Source: Poronia punctata
Taxonomy: Eukaryota > Ascomycota > Sordariomycetes > Xylariales > Xylariaceae
Direction of reading: 5' to 3'
Length of the DNA: 64,000 bases
NCBI GenBank assembly: GCA_022579005.1
Contig: MU401531.1
Coordinates: 1 to 64,000, forward strand
The notes under the pieces were generated by a model, which was given only the letters and a program-made list of their open reading frames with translations, was not told the DNA's origin and did no database searches. Positions 60,256-64,000 of the stretch are shown here, piece after piece. The stretch's first letter is position 1; the number at the start of each line of letters is the position of its first letter. The position numbers and the translations under genes are program-made.

Positions 60256-63200
60256 ATGAACTCCCACCCAGACGACCGGGAGCGTGAGTCCGCTGAGCGG
60301 CACCGTGACCAATTCCCGACCGGCACTCCTCATCACAGCAACACCGCGGCTCTTCAGATACACCAACCCGTTGCGTCGCGCATCTCAGGCGTCATACACA
60401 GCCCAAGAGGAATACTGGCGAACCATGGCTCATCGGGCCCTCCTATTCCCCTCGGCGCGCCGGCGGGACCGGTAAACAGCTTCGGCGGCCCGCTTCAAAA
60501 CGAGACAAGCCGGCCTCACCAACACGATGCGCAAAACGCTTCGAGTCAGATGTTCGGCGCTATCGGAGGCCCTTCCTCTGGACTGCCCGGCGCAACTGGC
60601 GCCGCAGCCCACGTCTTTGGAGGTCCGTTACAACAGGAAAATACTCGTGCTGGTCAGAATGTGCCTTTTGCTGGTAGTGTTGCCAACGGCCCGGGCCCGG
60701 CCATAACAAATGCCAACCCGTCCATGGCCGCTGGCAGTGCGGCGAGTAACAACGGTAATTTGCAGCAAGGCCAACAGCCTATACTCAATGTAAGAACATT
60801 TCTGTCCTTGATCTGTAATCAAGATTTGATTTCCTGCGACTCTTCCACAGCTTCGTTGCATATTTTCTTACACTCTGTGTGCTTTTCACCTTGTTCGCCC
60901 TCATTTCCATACACGAAATACAACTGCTTGTGTCGACCGCTTTCGGTGTTGGGGTGTGGCGCGTTTCGGGTTCGGCCGGACAATTTAATCCACGCCTTTT
61001 TAGTTGCGTTGGGACATCGCTTCAGAACCCAGACTAATACTTCATCTACCTACTCACAGGACGCCCTGAGCTACCTCGACCAAGTAAAAGTACAGTTTGC
61101 CGACCAGCCCGATGTCTACAATAAGTTCTTGGACATAATGAAAGATTTCAAGAGTCAGACGTAAGTGCAGACCCCATATATCTGCTCCACCGGGCAGGTT
61201 TTGACATTTTTCAACCACCTTTAGTATCGACACACCGGGCGTAATTAATCGCGTTTCCGAGCTTTTCGCTGGACATCCCACCCTCATCCAAGGCTTCAAC
61301 ACTTTCCTACCGCCAGGGTATAGGATCGAATGCGGCGGCGGAAACGACCCTAACACCATCCGAGTAACCACGCCCATGGGAACGACGGTCCAGTCCATTA
61401 CCGGAAGAGCGAACCAGGCCGACGGCGCACACGGGCACGGGCACGCACACGGTCACGCACACACACATGCACATGCACACGGGCATTCACAGGCACAGTC
61501 AGGTCCGAATACATTTTTCAATCATCGCACCAGCAGCAACTGGCAACAAACTCAGCCGCACAATAGTATCGAGAGTCCCGAAGCGGCTTTCAGCGCCCCA
61601 GCCACAAGCGGCGCCCCGAACGTTTTTACAACTGCCCATCGAGAACCCGTCCCATTTGTTGACGCACCTGGTGGGAGTGGCGGCCCTCAACCGCAAACGC
61701 AACGAGTGCCTGCGACTGCGACCACGACGCACAATTCGGCTACACCCAGCGCACCGACCACGCGTAACGCGTTGACACCTACGCCCGGGATGCCGCCGAA
61801 CAACCCCAGTGGTCCGAGCGGCCCCAATACAACGAGTAGCCAGCAGGCCAATATGGAGAAGCGCGGGCCGGTTGAGTTCAACCATGCCATCAGCTACGTG
61901 AACAAAATCAAGGTGAGATACCTTGCCCCCACCTTCCGTCGCAGTATTAACTTTTTCTGTACGAACTCAATACCTCAACCCTCTTGCCTATGAAACACTG
62001 CTAACATTTTTCCCTCGCGCAGAACCGTTTCCAGGACAAACCCGAGATTTACAAACAGTTTTTAGAGATTCTCCAGACATATCAGCGCGAACAAAAACCG
62101 ATTCAAGATGTGTATGCACAGGTTACGAGCTTGTTCAACACCGCACCCGACCTCCTCGAGGATTTCAAACAATTCTTGCCCGAGTCTGCTGCTTCGAACA
62201 AGAATGGGCCAAGGCCGGACGACGTCCTCGCCATGACAGGTTTGACCGCGACAACCCCCCAGCCTCCCCATACCGTCAAGAGCGACCAGAAGATGCCGCC
62301 GGTAGGGAATTTTGCGCCCCCGCCGAGTGCAACCAAAGACAACAAGAAACGGCCGCGAACCGACAAGCTACCGCAACCTAACCCTGCCGCCGTGGTCGAT
62401 AGTCCTGCCCTCGGATCTCGCAGCATTCCAAACGTCGGCCCTGCTAGCAAGCGCACCAAACTCAATCACAAGTCGCTCGTCTCGGGTGCCCCAGCCATCG
62501 AGCCGACATTGACCCCGGTGCTACCGGGGCCCATCCCGCCGTCGTCATCAGCTAATGCTACCGAGGAAGAAATAGGCTTCTTCGACAAGGTGAAGAAGTA
62601 TATTGGCAACAGGTCCACGATGAACGAGTTTCTCAAGCTCTGTAATATGTATTCGCAGTCTCTTATCGACACTAACGATCTGGTGCACAAAGCGAGCCAG
62701 TTTATCGGTGGCAACCAGGAACTGATGAACTTCTTCAAGAACTTTGTGGGCTACCAAGGCTTGGACGAAGTGATTGAGAACCGCCCTCGCCCACCTTCTG
62801 GTAAAGTGTCTCTGAGTAACTGCCGCGGCGTGGGCCCTAGCTATCGTTTGCTTCCCAGGCGAGTAGGTGTTTCTGCCATTCTCTTGACAAACAACGGCAT
62901 GATTGACACGGATGTTTCTAGGAAAAACTCAAGCCGTGTGGAGGCCGAGACGAAATGTGCAATGCGGTGCTCAACGATGAGTGGGCTTCTCATCCGACCT
63001 GGGCTTCTGAAGACTCTGGTTTTGTCGCCCACCGTAAGAATGCATTCGAAGAAGGCCTACACAGGATCGAGGAAGAGAGACACGACTATGACTTCCACAT
63101 CGAGGCCAATACGAAATGTATCCAACTCCTCGAACCGATTGCCCAACAGATGCTGAATCTGAGCCCTCATGAGCGTGAGACGTTTCAGATCCCGATCGGA

Positions 63201-64000
63201 CTTGGGGGGTCTAGCACATCCATATATAAGCGGGTTTTGAAGAAGATCTACGGACCGGAAAGAGGGGCTGAAGTTGTTAATGAGATGTTCAGTGACCCTT
63301 TTTCCGTCGTACCGGTTGTGTTGGCGCGCCTCAAACAGAAGGATGAGGAGTGGCGTTTCACGCAACGCGAGTGGGAGAAGGTCTGGCAAGCTCAGACTGA
63401 GGCCATGCACCTCAGGAGTCTTGACCATATGGGCATCCAAGTCAAGCAAAACGACAAGCGGAGTCTCTCGGCCAAGCACCTGGTCGATGTGATCAAGACC
63501 AAACACGAAGAACAACGTCGCCTGCGGAGCACCAAGGATCAAGTTCCCCGGTATCAGTTTGCTTACGACCTCGGCGACGAGGACGTCTTGCTGTACCTGG
63601 TGCGTTTCATGGTGCTCTATGGCATGCACAACGGTCACCACAGCGCAGCCGAAAAGGATCGGATTATCGAGTTTTTCGAGTCCTTTATCCCCCAATTCTT
63701 TGAGTTGTCTGAAGAAAAAGTTCAAGAACGGCTGGGTGACATAGACCGCGAGTCTGGGGAAGAAGATACCGAAGACCACCTCCCGGCCGAGTTGAGTAAC
63801 GGCCGCTCGCGACGGAACGGCCGGAGATCGGATCTGCTTCGGGGCGTCCTAGATCCTGGCCGCAACACCACCAGGCCACGTGCCCGTAAGGAAGACAGCG
63901 CGGCATCTGGTAGTAAGGAGACCACCCCCGACGTAGGCTCTGCCAACGAAGAAGAGATGGCGGATGTGCAAGACGAAGCAGCCCCTTCGGACTTGACTAA
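60256..64000 (+). CDS. SIN3: SIN3 transcriptional corepressor (5' part, runs off the window)
   Basis: Scaffold of the Rpd3/HDAC complex in the nucleus. Exons 60256-60789, 61060-61160, 61225-61912, 62023-62862 and 62922-64000+ encode 1080 residues before the window ends in open frame. The N-terminus ([12 protein letters not shown], then [15 protein letters not shown] and SFGGPLQNE) matches filamentous-fungal Sin3. PAH1 starts at the exon 2 join ([23 protein letters not shown]), PAH2 spans exons 3/4 ([29 protein letters not shown]) and PAH3 lies near residues 622-690 ([22 protein letters not shown]). The HDAC-interaction region follows ([21 protein letters not shown], then [20 protein letters not shown]). 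A His-rich run at about 280-300 lies between PAH1 and PAH2. The donor of intron 4, CGA/GTAGGT, is inferred from family continuity. Confidence 0.93.

Noticed and set aside
63057..63779. 240-codon frame opposite SIN3
   Set aside because: Antisense of the conserved SIN3 HDAC-interaction exon; no domain of its own.

Overview
This window looks like a chromosome segment of a filamentous ascomycete, most likely a Sordariomycete. The supporting signs are short introns (54-270 bp) with GT..AG ends and CTAAC/CTAAT-like branch sites, an AT-saturated block typical of repeat-induced point mutation (RIP), a lone dispersed 5S rRNA gene, and a gene set typical of Pezizomycotina (PA14-type GH3 beta-glucosidase, Osm1-type fumarate reductase fused to cytochrome b5, SIN3). 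The order is inferred from general character, not from a database match. Intergenic DNA is rich in a short AGGTACCT/CCTAAGGT-type motif.

Layout. 1-8 kb is a RIP-degraded, nearly pure A/T repeat block with no coding potential, with one less-mutated island near 3.6-3.85 kb. 8-9.7 kb is a transition zone. Then come a secreted pepsin-like aspartic protease (9.7-11.2 kb, -), a vacuolar-type zinc/CDF transporter (13.1-14.9 kb, -), an intact 5S rRNA gene (17.8 kb, -) and a VOC/glyoxalase-fold protein (18.2-18.8 kb, -). About 6 kb without a recognisable gene follows, holding poly-T tracts and a 10-N assembly gap. Next are a seven-exon GH3 beta-glucosidase (24.9-28.0 kb, +), a membrane-bound Ted1/Cdc1/PGAP5-type metallophosphoesterase (29.4-31.7 kb, +), an MFS hexose transporter (32.8-34.7 kb, -), 5 kb of gene-poor DNA and an HNH_2-type protein (39.7-40.5 kb, +).

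41.7-45.5 kb is the least ordinary stretch. It holds the 5' end of a glutamate decarboxylase gene whose introns and frame are intact but which stops abruptly where an 87-bp dispersed repeat begins; a second copy of that repeat lies at 36.6 kb. It also holds a spliced gene for a single-pass Cys-rich, Thr/Pro-stalked membrane protein, and a truncated 5S rRNA copy. 44.3-49.2 kb is otherwise gene-poor.

The right third is ordinary conserved chromosome: fumarate reductase (49.2-51.3 kb, -), an unrecognised 635-residue protein (53.6-55.6 kb, -) divergent from a SET-domain protein (56.1-57.5 kb, +), a secreted FAS1-domain protein (58.1-58.8 kb, +), and the 5' part of the SIN3 corepressor gene (60.3 kb to the window end, +). 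No gene cluster with a shared pathway is evident. The GH3 enzyme and the hexose transporter 5 kb away could both act on sugars, but nothing in the sequence links their control. I did not find a convincing new multi-gene system; the best leads are the truncated decarboxylase with its repeat, the unknown 635-residue protein and the membrane glycoprotein. All exon joins are read by eye from splice signals, frame and family expectations.
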